Assembly (NCBI RefSeq): GCF_003984645.1
Contig: NZ_RWKI01000001.1
Span: 124,001 to 188,000, forward strand
Length of the DNA: 64,000 nucleotides
Reading direction: 5' to 3'
Source: Variovorax sp. MHTC-1
GTDB lineage: Bacteria > Pseudomonadota > Gammaproteobacteria > Burkholderiales > Burkholderiaceae_C
In this document: positions 8,081 through 17,734 of the stretch, in pieces
Numbering within the stretch: the stretch's first letter is position 1
Layout: each line of letters opens with the position of its first letter
Notes under the pieces: model-generated
The model's database searches: none
What the model saw: only the letters and a program-made list of their open reading frames with translations
What the model was told of the DNA's origin: nothing
Translations under genes and position numbers: made by a program

Positions 8081-8695
8081 CTACAACACGAAGTGCGCCA
8101 CCGTGACGTAGTGGCTCGCGGTGCCGGCCAGCACGAAAAGGTGCCAGGTGCCGTGCGCATGGCGCCAGCCGAGGGGGTTGCGGTAGAACACCGTGCCGGT
8201 CGAGTACAGCACGGCGCCGGCCATCAGCCAGGCGAGGCCTGTGCTGTCGAGCCGCGCGATCAACGGCACGGCAGCGATCACGCCGAGCCAGCCCATCCCC
8301 AGGTAGAGCGCCAGCGAGGGCGTCGGCGGGTCGCCGGGCCGCAACTCGCGGGCGATGCCGAACAGCGCCGCGCCCCAGGCCCCGATCAGCAGCGCCCAGC
8401 CCCAGGCGCCCTGCAGCGTGACCAGCGCGAAGGGCGTATAGCTGCCGGCGATCAGCAGGTAGATCGCACAGTGGTCGATGCGTTGCCAGAACAGCTTCAT
8501 GCGGCCGCGCGTGCTGTGGAACAGGACCGACGCCGCGTAGAGCGTCACCATCGACAGCGCGAACACCAGCGCGCTCGCCGTCTTGGCCGGGTCGTTCACC
8601 GGCACCGTCTTGGCGAGCAGCACGGCGGAGCCGGCCGTGGCCAGCATCAGCCCGAGCAGATGGCTGTATCCGTTGAAGCGTTCGCCTTGGTACAT
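8081..8695 (-). CDS. Hemolysin III / PAQR family membrane protein
   Basis: This 204-residue protein has seven hydrophobic segments. It shows the three PAQR motifs: SVLFHS after segment 2, the Asp in RIDHCAIYLLIAGSYTPF, and the paired His in HLFVLAGTASHY near the C-terminus, which together bind a metal in the eukaryotic relatives. The bacterial members are annotated hemolysin III or YqfA; the real substrate is not settled. The ATG at 8695 has AGGGTG just upstream and is preferred to the GTG at 8704. The gene is followed by the extensin-like and MFS genes on the same strand. Confidence 0.9.
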   Translation of the reverse strand: MYQGERFNGYSHLLGLMLATAGSAVLLAKTVPVNDPAKTASALVFALSMVTLYAASVLFHSTRGRMKLFWQRIDHCAIYLLIAGSYTPFALVTLQGAWGWALLIGAWGAALFGIARELRPGDPPTPSLALYLGMGWLGVIAAVPLIARLDSTGLAWLMAGAVLYSTGTVFYRNPLGWRHAHGTWHLFVLAGTASHYVTVAHFVL

Positions 8696-8887
8696 GGTGG
8701 TCACCCTGAATTGATGTGTCGAGTGGGCCGCGCCTTTGCTGCGCTGTCATGACATCAGACGCCGATCGACGGCTTGGCGCATCCACCGTTGGACTTGGGC
8801 GTTGGCCGTAGCGCATTCGCGGGATCGACGGAAGGCCTACCGCCGCGCGGATTGCCGCCATAGGATCGAATCCACAAGGAGACACCC

Positions 8888-9823
8888 ATGCCCACCTTCA
8901 ACACCGTCCTCGTCGACAAGGATCCGCAGCACCCGCGCATCGCGCGCCTCGTGCTCAACCGCCCCGAGAAGCTCAACGCCATCGGCAACACCACGCCGGC
9001 CGACATTCGCCACGCGGTCGAGTGGGCGCAGGCTGAGGACGAGGTGCACGCGATCGTGGTCGAAGGCGCGGGCCGCGCCTTCTGCGCCGGCTACGACCTG
9101 GGCGAATACGCCGAGGGCCGATCGCAGGCCGACCATCCCTGCAGGCAGGAGAAGACGCCCTGGGACCCGATGCTCGACTACGCCGCGATGAAGGCCAACA
9201 CCGAGGACTTCATGTCGCTGTGGCGCTGCACCAAGCCCACCATCGCCAAGGTGCACGGCTACGCGGTAGCCGGCGGCAGCGACATCGCGCTGTGCTGCGA
9301 CCTGCTGGTGATGGCCGAGGACGCGAAGATCGGCTACATGCCCACCCGCGTGTGGGGCTGCCCGACGACCGCGATGTGGACCTACCGGCTGGGCGCGCTG
9401 CGCGCCAAGCAGCTGATGTTCACCGGCGACACCATCGACGGTGCGCAGGCGGCCGACTGGGGCCTCGCCAACTTCGCCGTGCCGCCCGAGGAGCTCGACG
9501 CCGCCACGCTGAAGCTGGCCGAGCGCATCGCCGGCGTGCCGCGCTCGCAGCTGATGATGCACAAGCTGGTGGTCAACCAGGTCTGGCTCTCGATGGGACT
9601 GGAGCAGAGCCAGATGTTCGCCACCGTGTTCGACGGCATCACGCGCCACAACCCGGAAGGCATGTGGTTCCGGCGCCATGCCGAAGTCGAAGGCTTCAAG
9701 AGCGCCGTCGCATGGCGCGACAGCGGCCGGCCTGTTCCCGAGGGCGACGAGGCGCGTGCGCTGGTGGCCGAGCTCGAGGCGCGGCTGGCGCAGGCGCGGG
9801 CCGCTTCAGCCCCGCAGCGCTGA
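8888..9823 (+). CDS. Crotonase-family protein lacking the catalytic glutamates
   Basis: This 311-residue protein has the enoyl-CoA hydratase/isomerase fold. The CoA-oxyanion loop is at AFCAGYDL (64-71) and the second glycine loop at [14 protein letters not shown] (126-139). By alignment to classical hydratases the two catalytic Glu fall on Asp132 and Thr153, so simple hydration is doubtful; other crotonase chemistry (isomerase, thioesterase, dehalogenase) is open. A GGAGA ribosome site precedes the ATG. It is convergent with the LysE gene, and the two overlap by 18 bases at their 3-prime ends. Confidence 0.88.
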   Translation: MPTFNTVLVDKDPQHPRIARLVLNRPEKLNAIGNTTPADIRHAVEWAQAEDEVHAIVVEGAGRAFCAGYDLGEYAEGRSQADHPCRQEKTPWDPMLDYAAMKANTEDFMSLWRCTKPTIAKVHGYAVAGGSDIALCCDLLVMAEDAKIGYMPTRVWGCPTTAMWTYRLGALRAKQLMFTGDTIDGAQAADWGLANFAVPPEELDAATLKLAERIAGVPRSQLMMHKLVVNQVWLSMGLEQSQMFATVFDGITRHNPEGMWFRRHAEVEGFKSAVAWRDSGRPVPEGDEARALVAELEARLAQARAASAPQR

Positions 9824-10447
9824 GACCGCCTGCGCGGCCAGCACCACGCCGAGCACCAGCATCACCAGGCCCACGAGCGCATCGAGCCAGCGCCAGGCCA
9901 CCGGCTTCGCGAACAGCGGCGCCAGGAGCCGCGCACCCGCGCCGAGCCCCGCGAACCAGCCCGCGCTGGCCAGCGCGGTGCCCGCCACGAAGGCCCCCTT
10001 GCCCAGGCCGGCCTGCTGCGCGCCGACGGCGCCGACCAGCAGCAGGGTGTCGACATACACATGCGGATTGAGCAGCGTGAAGGCGGCGGTCTGCGTCATC
10101 ACGCGGCCGAGCGAATTCCGGCCCGCATTGCCCGCCGCCGCATGCAGCGCGGCAGGGCGCAGCGCACGCCGCCAGGCGAAGGCGGCATAGGCCAGCAGGA
10201 ACAGCGCGCCGCCCATGGTGAGCGCCGGCGCCAGGATCGGCAGGCGTTCGAGCACCTGGCCCATGCCGATCACGCCGACGGCGACCAGCACCGTATCGGC
10301 CAGCGCGCAGAACAGGATCACCGGCCACACATGCTCGCGCCGCAGGCCCTGGCGCAACACGAAGGCGTTCTGCGCGCCGATGGCGACGATCAGGCCCAAG
10401 GTCAGGCCGAAGCCGGTGGCGAATGCGGGGAAGGCAAAGACGGTCAT
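9806..10447 (-). CDS. argO: LysE/ArgO-type amino acid exporter
   Basis: This 213-residue inner-membrane protein has five to six hydrophobic segments. It shows the LysE family start [20 protein letters not shown] and the mid-protein [13 protein letters not shown], both hallmarks of basic amino acid exporters. It probably pumps arginine or lysine out of the cell. The gene is divergent from an ArgP/LysG-type regulator at 10518, the standard pairing in which the LysR protein senses the amino acid and turns on the exporter. Its end overlaps the crotonase gene by 18 bases. The symbol follows the ArgP partner; LysE would be an equally fair name. Confidence 0.9.
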   Translation of the reverse strand: MTVFAFPAFATGFGLTLGLIVAIGAQNAFVLRQGLRREHVWPVILFCALADTVLVAVGVIGMGQVLERLPILAPALTMGGALFLLAYAAFAWRRALRPAALHAAAGNAGRNSLGRVMTQTAAFTLLNPHVYVDTLLLVGAVGAQQAGLGKGAFVAGTALASAGWFAGLGAGARLLAPLFAKPVAWRWLDALVGLVMLVLGVVLAAQAVSALRG

Positions 10448-10493
10448 GCGCCGATGATTGGCGCTGCGGCAGAATCAGTCCAGTTAACTTATC

Positions 10494-10503
10494 TGCAGCT
10501 GCA
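10494..10503. promoter_or_regulatory. Palindrome in the argO/argP intergenic region
   Basis: TGCAGCTGCA is a perfect ten-base palindrome in the 70-base gap between the divergent exporter and regulator genes, 14 bases before the regulator start. It is a candidate ArgP operator, with autoregulation likely for a LysR protein at this position. Confidence 0.35.
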
Positions 10504-10517
10504 TTAGGAATACTTCA

Positions 10518-11441
10518 TTGCTCGACTACCTGTCCCTGGCCGCAGTTGCGCAGGTGGTGCGCGAAGGCAGCTTCGAGCGCGCGGCGCGCGCGCTGCACGT
10601 CACGCCCTCGGCAGTGTCGCAACGCGTCAAGCTGCTCGAAGACCGGCTCGGCCTGGCGCTGATCGTGCGCGGCTCACCCTGCGTGGCGACCGAGGCCGGC
10701 ACCTGGCTGTGCCGGCATGTCGAGCAGGTCGGCATGCTGGAGCGCGATCTGCAGCGCGCCATGCCCGCGCTCGGCGCGCTCGATGCCGCCGACCAGCGCG
10801 TTACCCTGCGTGTCGCGGTCAATGCCGACAGCTTGGACACCTGGTTCGTACCCGCGATCGCGGCCTTCAGCGCCAGCGAACCGGCGCTGCTCGACCTGAG
10901 CCTGGACGACCAGGAGCACACGGCCGAGTGGCTGCGCACCGGCGCCGTGCTCGCCGCCGTGACCGCCAGCGCCAAGCCCGGCCAGGGCTGCCGCAGCGTG
11001 CCGCTCGGCCGCATGCGCTACTTCGCCACCGCGAGCCCGGCCTTCAGGAACAAGTACTTCGCCGGCGGCGTGACCGCACAGGCGCTGGCCGAAGCGCCGA
11101 GCCTGGTCTTCAACCGCAAGGACAAGCTGCAGGCGCAATGGCTGCGCGCGGCCTGCGGCAAGCCGGTCGAGACGCCGAGGCACTGGCTGCCTTCGCCGCA
11201 GGCCTTCGTGGCGGCTTGTGTCGCCGGCATGGGATGGGGCACGAATCCGGCGAGCCTGGTCGAGGCGCAACTGCGCGACGGCTCGCTGGTCGAGTTGGTG
11301 CCGGGCGTCGATCTGCAAGTGCCGCTCTACTGGCACCACGTGCGCCTGAAGATCCCGATGCTCGATCGGCTCACCGAAGCGGTGGTCGCGGCGGCGCGGA
11401 CCGGGCTCGAGCCGATCACGGCCACCAATGACGCAGGGTGA
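10518..11441 (+). CDS. argP: LysR-type regulator, ArgP/LysG group
   Basis: This 307-residue LysR protein has its winged-helix DNA-binding domain at residues 1-60, with the recognition helix around ALHVTPSAVSQRVKLLEDRL, and the effector domain after residue 90. Divergent placement against a LysE/ArgO exporter and the ArgP-like N-terminus support the ArgP group, which senses lysine or arginine. No ATG is available: the start is TTG at 10518 with AGGA eight bases upstream, a weak start that would keep the regulator low. Its last 26 bases overlap a small ORF on the other strand. Confidence 0.88.
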   Translation: MLDYLSLAAVAQVVREGSFERAARALHVTPSAVSQRVKLLEDRLGLALIVRGSPCVATEAGTWLCRHVEQVGMLERDLQRAMPALGALDAADQRVTLRVAVNADSLDTWFVPAIAAFSASEPALLDLSLDDQEHTAEWLRTGAVLAAVTASAKPGQGCRSVPLGRMRYFATASPAFRNKYFAGGVTAQALAEAPSLVFNRKDKLQAQWLRAACGKPVETPRHWLPSPQAFVAACVAGMGWGTNPASLVEAQLRDGSLVELVPGVDLQVPLYWHHVRLKIPMLDRLTEAVVAAARTGLEPITATNDAG

Positions 11442-11586
11442 CGGCGATCACGCGCGCCGCATGGTGCCGGAGGTCGGCCGGCGGCGAGGGCGCCTGCTTC
11501 GACAGCGGGCGCCGCGGGGTCGGCGCGATCAGGAAGAGACGAGGGACCTGCCGGGGAGCAGGGCCTGGAAGATGAGGGAGTGGCAT
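11416..11586 (-). CDS. Small ORF downstream of a LexA-type box, unknown function
   Basis: This is a 56-codon frame from ATG 11586 to TGA 11416. The product is Pro/Arg-rich at the start (MPLPHLPGPAPRQVPRLFL), then has an apparently helical basic tail (DLRHHAARVIAV, RHWWP). AAGG lies eight bases before the ATG. The only recognisable regulatory site upstream is a perfect LexA box 43 bases away, and no other gene lies downstream on this strand before argP, which is antisense. I do not recognise the protein. If real, it is a DNA-damage-induced small protein or its transcript is an antisense RNA to the 3-prime end of argP. Confidence 0.4.
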   Translation of the reverse strand: MPLPHLPGPAPRQVPRLFLIAPTPRRPLSKQAPSPPADLRHHAARVIAVTLRHWWP

Positions 11587-11628
11587 GGCCGGCGCCTTGG
11601 GTTTTTCTTGGAGGGCGCCCCATGTTGG

Positions 11629-11644
11629 CTGTATAAAAATACAG
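11629..11644. promoter_or_regulatory. LexA (SOS) box
   Basis: The site reads CTGT, eight A/T bases, ACAG, a perfect match to the gammaproteobacterial/betaproteobacterial LexA consensus CTGT-N8-ACAG, with inner dyad CTGTAT-AAAA-ATACAG. It is followed at once by the palindrome GTGTCATGACAC (11644-11655). On the minus strand it faces the small ORF at 11586; on the plus strand only the end of the transglutaminase gene follows. Confidence 0.6.
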
Positions 11645-11675
11645 TGTCATGACACGCTCCTGCCAAGGGCCGATT

Positions 11676-12572
11676 TCAGCTCACGGTGCGTCTCACCTGA
11701 ACCGTTGCTTCCAGGCCCTCGTAGGCTTCCGCCTTGCCGTACCAGCTGCCGCTGATGGGCGCCGCCTGCGAAGGATCTCGCGCCACGCCCACGCGGATCA
11801 GCTGGCCGCTGCCCATGAGGTTGTTGGTCGGATCGAAGGCGACCCAGCCGGCACCGGGCAGGTAGGCGTGCAGCCAGGCGTGCGTCGAGCCGGCGCCCGA
11901 GACGGCCGCCCCCGGCTCGGTGCTGCCGGTGTCGAGCGCGGCGTCGTAGATGTAGCCCGTGACGAAGCGCGTCGCGACGCCGAGCCGGCGCGCGGCTTCC
12001 ATCATGAGCAGCGCGTAGTCGCGGCAGCTGCCGCTGCCCAGCGCCAGCGTCTGCAGCGGTGTCTGCGTGCCTTCCTCGTCGCGCGCCGCATAGGTGAGGC
12101 TCTGGCCGATATGCGCGTTCATGCGCGTGAGCACCTCGCGCGTGCTGTTGGGCTTGTCGGTTTTGAGGAACTGGTGGGCCCAGCGGATCAGCGTGCCTTC
12201 GGAATCGTCGTGGTGCGGGCGCAGGTAGTGTTCGAGGTCCAGCCGCTCCTGCACCGAGTAGGCAAAGGGCAGGAACTCGGCGGCCGGTTCCAGCGCCAGT
12301 TCGTCCAACGGCGCCTGCACGTGCTCGATGGTGAAGGCGCAGACGATGCGCAGTTCCGTGGCCTCGCCCATCGGCTGCACCAGCGCGACCGAATTGGAGT
12401 GCGGGTCCTGGATCATGCGCACGTAGGCGTCGGGACTGACCTGCAAGTCGGTGGCGAGCACGCGAAGGTCGTGGCTGTCGCGCGGCCTGAACATCACGCG
12501 GTGCAGGCCGAAGCTCACCGGCGCGTTGTAGCGGTAGATGGTGGTGTGGGTGATGTCGTAGCGGATGTGCAT
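11676..12572 (-). CDS. Transglutaminase-like cysteine protease family protein
   Basis: This 298-residue cytoplasmic protein has an N-terminal beta-rich domain (bacterial transglutaminase-like N-terminal region) followed by the transglutaminase core. The catalytic triad is visible: Cys183 in GSGSCRDYA, His231 in STHAWLHAYLPG, and Asp247 in FDPTNN. Bacterial members act as proteases or amidases and are often found beside circularly permuted ATP-grasp and alpha-E genes, but none of those is adjacent here. It is divergent from the large membrane protein gene at 12679, with a 106-base gap. Confidence 0.9.
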   Translation of the reverse strand: MHIRYDITHTTIYRYNAPVSFGLHRVMFRPRDSHDLRVLATDLQVSPDAYVRMIQDPHSNSVALVQPMGEATELRIVCAFTIEHVQAPLDELALEPAAEFLPFAYSVQERLDLEHYLRPHHDDSEGTLIRWAHQFLKTDKPNSTREVLTRMNAHIGQSLTYAARDEEGTQTPLQTLALGSGSCRDYALLMMEAARRLGVATRFVTGYIYDAALDTGSTEPGAAVSGAGSTHAWLHAYLPGAGWVAFDPTNNLMGSGQLIRVGVARDPSQAAPISGSWYGKAEAYEGLEATVQVRRTVS

Positions 12573-12631
12573 GGCGGATTGTCCGGGGGATTACCGTCCG
12601 TTTGGCGGATGCCTCTGCACCGAACGGCACA

Positions 12632-12659
12632 TTGTGGAGTCGAGGCGCGTCCCTAGACT
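12632..12659 (+). promoter_or_regulatory. Candidate promoter of the frameshifted membrane protein gene
   Basis: TTGTGG (12632-12637) and TAGACT (12654-12659) are spaced 16 bases apart, 20 bases before the ATG at 12679, which also has a GAAGGGGG ribosome site. The intact promoter suggests the gene decayed recently or is not really broken. Confidence 0.35.
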
Positions 12660-12678
12660 GCAGAACGAAGGGGGTCCT

Positions 12679-15600
12679 ATGGAAAAGGATTCCAAGTCCG
12701 GGCTCGGCGGTCTTTCAGGCAACGGCCTCATCGCGGTGATGCTGCTGGTCGCAGGCGTGCTGTTCGTGCGCGAAGCACCGCTCGAAACCACCCGCCTGCC
12801 GGCCAATGAACCGCGCATCGTGCAGCTTTTTTCGCTGCAGGACATCGACGCGCGGCTCTGGCAGGATCCCTTCGGCGCGGTGGCGAAGAGCCGGGCCGAA
12901 GCCAGGAAGAACGACGCGAAGAAAGCGCAGACCGACGATGCGCGGCGCACCGCGGCCGAGCTGGCCCGCGCAATGGGGCCGGGCGGCCGGTGGAAATCGT
13001 CGCGGTCATGCTGCCGGGCGGACCCTACTCGGAGAACGTCGAGAGCCGCCGGCGCGGACGCTATGCGGTGCTGGCAGGCCTCAACGCGAGCCGGCTTTCC
13101 CCTGTCGATACCGAGCATCTGGGCTATTTCTTTCCGCCGGCTCGTCGCGGCCCGAATGCGAAGCCTCCGGAGCCCATTCCCTACGAGTGGTTCGAACCGA
13201 CGCTGGATGCGCGGCGCGGCGACGATGGCCGCTCGCCCCGGGTGCTCGTCATGTGGCTCCAGAGCGAGGCCTTCGACGCCGAGCCGCTCGCGCGGATGGG
13301 GGCGCTGGCCAAACCCTTCCTCGAGGCCGGCGCGAACTGGCGCGTCCTCGGGCCGAACGGTTCGGACGGGCTCAAGGCCATGATCGACGAAGCGGCGGCA
13401 TCCGATTTCAAGGGCAAGGTGCCGGCGCCGCGCATGCGTTTCTATTCGCTGTATGCGACCGTGCCGGACAGCGTGCTGCTCGGCGACACCGAGGCCAGCC
13501 TCGCCGACTTCTTCGATGCCAGGGGCGTGACGCTGGTGCGCACCATCGGCAACGACGGCAATCTCGCCAAGAGCCTGATCGACGAGCTGATGCTGCGCGG
13601 CCTGAAGGCGCTCAAGAGCGAGGAGCTGGGGCCGCCCGACCCGAAGTCCGAACGGAGCCTCTATTGGCAGACCTGCCACCCGCGCGACGGGGAGAAGCCG
13701 CGGCATTCGCTGAGCCATGTCGCCGTGGTGGCCGAATGGGACACCTTGTACGGCCGCAGCCTCCGGCGCGAATTCCGGCCGGCGCCGGGGGAGCGCGGTT
13801 TCTGCGTCGACTCCTTCAACTACGTGCGCGGGCTCGACGGCCAGCTGCCTGCGGGCAGCCAGGGCGCGCCGGATTCCGCCGCCGGCGCGAAGCCGGCGCA
13901 GGGCGACAAGGACGCGACGCGCCGCAAGGACGGTACCCTCGTCGAGCGCGCCGAGGGCCAGAGCCAGTTCGACTATCTGCGCCGGCTCGCCGTGCAGATG
14001 CGCGAAAAAGACCGGTACGTGCGTGCTGCCAGCGCCGATGGCACGGGCCTGCGCGCGATCGGCGTGCTGGGCAACGACGTGCACGACAAGCTGCTGGTGC
14101 TGCAGGCGCTCAAGCCGGAGTTTCCGAACGCCATCTTCTTCACCACCGACCTGGATGCGCGCTTCCTGCATCCGCGCGAACAGGCCTGGACGCGCAACCT
14201 CATCGTCGCCTCCAACTTCGGCCTGCGCCTGCGAGACGAACTGCAGGGCGGCGCACCGCCGTTTCGCGACAGCTACCAGGTGTCTGCCTTTCTGGCCACC
14301 CGGCTCGCGATGAACGACGCCCAACAGCCATCGCGGCCCGTGTCGCAGGCGGCCGTTGCCCAGTGGTTCGGGACGCCGCGGGTCTTCGAGATCGGCCGGA
14401 CCGAGGCTTTCGAATTCCTCGGCCGTCCGGCGAACGAAGGCGTGCAGCGGGCCAGGGCGGATCTGTGCCGAGGCCCTCGCTGGACCGAATGCAAGGACAT
14501 CCATCCGCCTGCATCGGCCCGCTATCCGATGCCGCGGGAGGCCACGCTGATCCTGGTCGCGAGCCTTCTCGTGCTCGCGCTGTGGGCGCCCGCGCTCTTC
14601 ATCAGCGTCGGCGCACGGCGCTTCCTGGGGCGCTTCGTCGCCCGCGCACCCGACGGCTCCGCGCTGCTCGCGCGCTATGCGGCGCTGGCGGTGCTCGTCG
14701 TGCTGCTGCAGCTCGAGCTGCCGCTCTGGCTGGCCGCCCATTGGCAGCCCTTCGCCGAATGGCTCACGCGCGAAGGCAAGCCGCTGACCGCGTTCGAAGG
14801 CATCAGCCTCTGGCCGACCGAAGCCATCCGCGTGCTCAACCTGGTGCTGTGCCTGTACTTGCTCATTCGGGGCTGGTGCGCGCTGACGCGCAATGTCGAC
14901 GAGATCACGCGCGAGTTCCGACTGGGCAGCACGCGCCGCGAATTGATAGCCGAGCAGCGCGAGGCCCAGGCGCGACTGCGCTGGTGGCAGAAGCTGGCCC
15001 AGGTGTTCTCGATGCGCTTCGAGCCCGCCGCAGGCCGCTCGAAGCAGGCTGCGCTCGGGATGCCGGCTCCCGCGCTCGACTTCTGGAAACGCTACGTGGC
15101 GCAGAACAGGCTCAGCGCGCGGCTGTTGCGCACCACGGCCTATGTGGCCGCGGCGCTGCCGTGGAGCTATCTGGTCGTGCTGGCCTTCGACGAAGAGCGC
15201 GCCGTGCCGTACCGCGGGGACCTGTCGCTCGCGGTGCACGACGGCCTGCGCATTCCGTCGCTGGTGGCGATGTACTTCCTGGTGTTCTTCGTCGTCGACG
15301 CGACCGCCTTCTGCGTCGGCTTCGTGCGCGGCCTGCGCGAGCAGGCGGCCAACTGGCCCGAAGCCACGCTGGACCTGTTCGAGGCGCAGACCGGCATCCC
15401 GCGGGCGCACTTGGACAACTGGGTCGACCTGCAGTTCATCGCGCTGCGCACGCGCAGCGTCACGCACCTCATCTACTACCCCTTCATCGTGATTTCGCTG
15501 CTGCTGCTCTCGAGGAGCGCGGTGTTCGACCAGTGGACCATGCCGGTGAGCACCATCGTCCTGTCCGTCGGCGGGGCCATCGTCGCGCTGGGCTGTGCGC

Positions 15601-15869
15601 TGGCGCTGCGCCTCGCCGCCGAAGCCTCGCGCCGGCATGCGCTCGATCTGCTCAAGGATGCGCTGATGCGCGCCAACGCCAAGGCGCCGGTCGCGCCCGG
15701 CGAGGCCACGCCCAGGCAGCTCGAGCTGCTGCAGTCTCGCATCGAGAACCTGCGCATGGGCGCCTTCGCGCCGTTCTGGCAGCAGCCGCTGGTGAAGGCG
15801 GTGCTGTTGCCTTTCGCCACGCTGGGCGGCTCGACACTGCTGGACTACCTGGCGCTCGCCAACATCTGA
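12679..15869 (+). pseudogene. Large multi-pass membrane protein, broken by a one-base frameshift
   Basis: Two frames together encode about 1060 residues. The first, from ATG 12679, has one membrane segment (LIAVMLLVAGVLFV) and a charged helix; it stays open past 12990, but its sequence turns into arginine/cysteine-rich nonsense. The second resumes a sensible protein at about 12990 with VEIVAVMLPGGPYSE and runs to 15869. A single missing base, probably a G in the GGCCGG run at 12985-12990, would join them. The middle has alternating strand/helix stretches (RAIGVLGNDVHDKLLVLQAL, FFTTDLDARFLHP) that recall periplasmic ligand-binding folds. The C-terminal half has about seven membrane segments. 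I cannot name the family. Sequencing error, true decay or frameshifting are all possible. Confidence 0.7.
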
Positions 15870-17719
15870 GCGCTCGCGCGCTGCGCATCCAGGGCCCGGG
15901 CTTGCGATGCCGGAAGCGGCAACGGCTCGCCGTGCCACTGCGCTGCGAGCAGTTCGGCGCACAACGCGGCGAACGTGAGGCCGCGCGAGCCCAGCGCGGT
16001 GCAGAGCCAAACGCCGCCTGGAGATGCGGGATCGAGCGGGCCTACCAGCGGGCGGCGATCGCCCGACGCGCAGCGCACGCCGGCCCAGGCCTTCGCCTCG
16101 CCGCGCTCGAACGCCGATGCGAGCTGCAGCGCGGCATCCGGATGCAGCCTGGCCAGCTGCTCGCGGTTCGATTCGGTGTCGACGCCGCGCGGCGCGGCAT
16201 CGCTGCTGTCGCGATCGAAGGTGGCGCCGGTCAGCCAGAGCGCGCCGTCGGGATCGGGCACGTGCGCAATGAGATGCCCGTCGCCGTTGATCGGCATGTG
16301 GGGCAGCCGCACGCCGTCGTCCATGCACCCCCAGGCGACCTGGCCGCGCACCGGCTGAAGCGCCAGCGCGGGCGCGAGTGCACGGCTTTCGACGCCGGCC
16401 GCGATGACCACGCGTTCGGCTTCGGCCAGCAGGGCGCCTTGGGCGTCGTACAGCATCCACGCGAGCCCGTCTCCCGGCGCTTCGATCCGTGCCACGCGCC
16501 GGTCCGCTTCGAGCGCGATGCCGGGCTGCGCCAGCCAGGCTTCGATCAAGCGCGCCGGCCTGACCCAGCCGCCGCGCGCATGCCAGAGTGCGGGCGCATC
16601 GGCCGGCAGCCCGGCCTCGCGAAGCTGCTCGGCCGAGGCGTGCCACGATTCATTCGGCCCTTCGGCCGTCCAGTCGGCAGGCAGGCGGTCTAGGCCGGCG
16701 GCGCGCCGTTCGAGCACGCCGCAAGCCCGCCAGTCGCTGCCTTGCGCGAGCAGCGCCTCCAACTGCTGCCATGTGGCCCGCACGCCGGCGCGCGTCAGGC
16801 GCGACAGCAGCGCGTCGTCGGGCGACACATGCGGCGCGAGCACGCCGACCGGCAGGCCCGACGCACCGGCGGCAGAGCGGGCACCGGCCTCGAGCACCGT
16901 GACCTGCCAGCCGCGCCGCGCCAGGCTGGCCGCTACGGCGGCGCCCGCCAAGCCCGCGCCAATCACCGCGCAGCGACCCGGCACGGGGATGGGGGCGGGC
17001 AGCGGCGCGCGACGACGGATCTGCCAGGCCGGCTCGAACACGCCCTGCAGGCAATCGCGCTTGGGCGGCAGGCCTGGCGCCTTGTCGAGCTGGAAGCCGT
17101 ACTGGTTCAGCGCGTCGCGCACAGCCCGTGCGATGGTCCAGCTCGCGACACGGGTGCCGCGGCGCGCAAAACGCGTCACGGCCTTCAGCGTCTCGGGCGA
17201 CCACATCTGCGGATTGCGCTCGGGGCTGAAGCCGTCCAGGAAGATGCTGTCGGCCTCGAAGTGCTGCTGGGTGCGCAGCATCGGCTGCACGTCGCCGATG
17301 CACAGCGTGAGCAGCACGCGGCCCTGGTCGAAGGCCAGGCGGTGAAAGCCGGGCAGCAGGCCCCACCACTGGTCGCCCAGTTCGGCGGCCAGCGGCGCGA
17401 GTTCCGGATAGGCCGCCGCGGCGCGCTGCAGATCGCCGCGCGACACCGGGTGCGCTTCGACCGAGACGAAGTGCAGCAGGCGCGGGCGCTGAGGATCGGC
17501 CCGCCAAGCCTGCCAGGCTGTCAGAAAAGAGAGGCCGAGGCCAAAGCCGGTTTCGAGAATCCGCCATTGCGGCTGCCCGGCCCATGCCTCGGGCAAGCCG
17601 CAGCCGGCCAGAAACACGCGCTGCGCCTGCGCCAGCGCGCCGCTTTCGGAGTGGTAGATATCGCCGAAGCGCGCGCTTTGCGGCACACCGTCGGCGCGCC
17701 AGTCGACCGGTTCGGTCAT
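15845..17719 (-). CDS. mnmC: Bifunctional tRNA mnm5s2U biosynthesis protein MnmC
   Basis: This 624-residue fusion completes the mnm5s2U modification at the wobble base of certain tRNAs. The N-terminal half is a SAM methyltransferase (MnmC2): ILETGFGLGLSFL near residue 53 is the SAM loop, and SIFLDGFSPERNPQMW the catalytic region. The C-terminal half is a FAD-dependent oxidase (MnmC1) that begins with the dinucleotide-binding motif VIGAGLAGAAVAASLARRG near residue 250. Its 3-prime end overlaps the end of the large membrane protein gene by 25 bases. yggX is immediately upstream on the same strand, 15 bases away. Confidence 0.95.
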   Translation of the reverse strand: MTEPVDWRADGVPQSARFGDIYHSESGALAQAQRVFLAGCGLPEAWAGQPQWRILETGFGLGLSFLTAWQAWRADPQRPRLLHFVSVEAHPVSRGDLQRAAAAYPELAPLAAELGDQWWGLLPGFHRLAFDQGRVLLTLCIGDVQPMLRTQQHFEADSIFLDGFSPERNPQMWSPETLKAVTRFARRGTRVASWTIARAVRDALNQYGFQLDKAPGLPPKRDCLQGVFEPAWQIRRRAPLPAPIPVPGRCAVIGAGLAGAAVAASLARRGWQVTVLEAGARSAAGASGLPVGVLAPHVSPDDALLSRLTRAGVRATWQQLEALLAQGSDWRACGVLERRAAGLDRLPADWTAEGPNESWHASAEQLREAGLPADAPALWHARGGWVRPARLIEAWLAQPGIALEADRRVARIEAPGDGLAWMLYDAQGALLAEAERVVIAAGVESRALAPALALQPVRGQVAWGCMDDGVRLPHMPINGDGHLIAHVPDPDGALWLTGATFDRDSSDAAPRGVDTESNREQLARLHPDAALQLASAFERGEAKAWAGVRCASGDRRPLVGPLDPASPGGVWLCTALGSRGLTFAALCAELLAAQWHGEPLPLPASQARALDAQRASAQMLASAR

Positions 17720-17734
17720 GGCGCGGGCGCGCGA

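Noticed and set aside
11327..11650. A 107-codon minus-strand frame starting inside the LexA box
   Set aside because: It would start translation within the operator, has no ribosome site and no sensible protein; the 56-codon frame from 11586 is better placed.
12591..16646. A 1351-codon minus-strand frame opposite the large membrane protein
   Set aside because: Its translation is Arg/Ala/Gly/Gln-rich with no motif or signal and runs across the convergent mnmC gene in another frame; the plus-strand frames have clear membrane segments.
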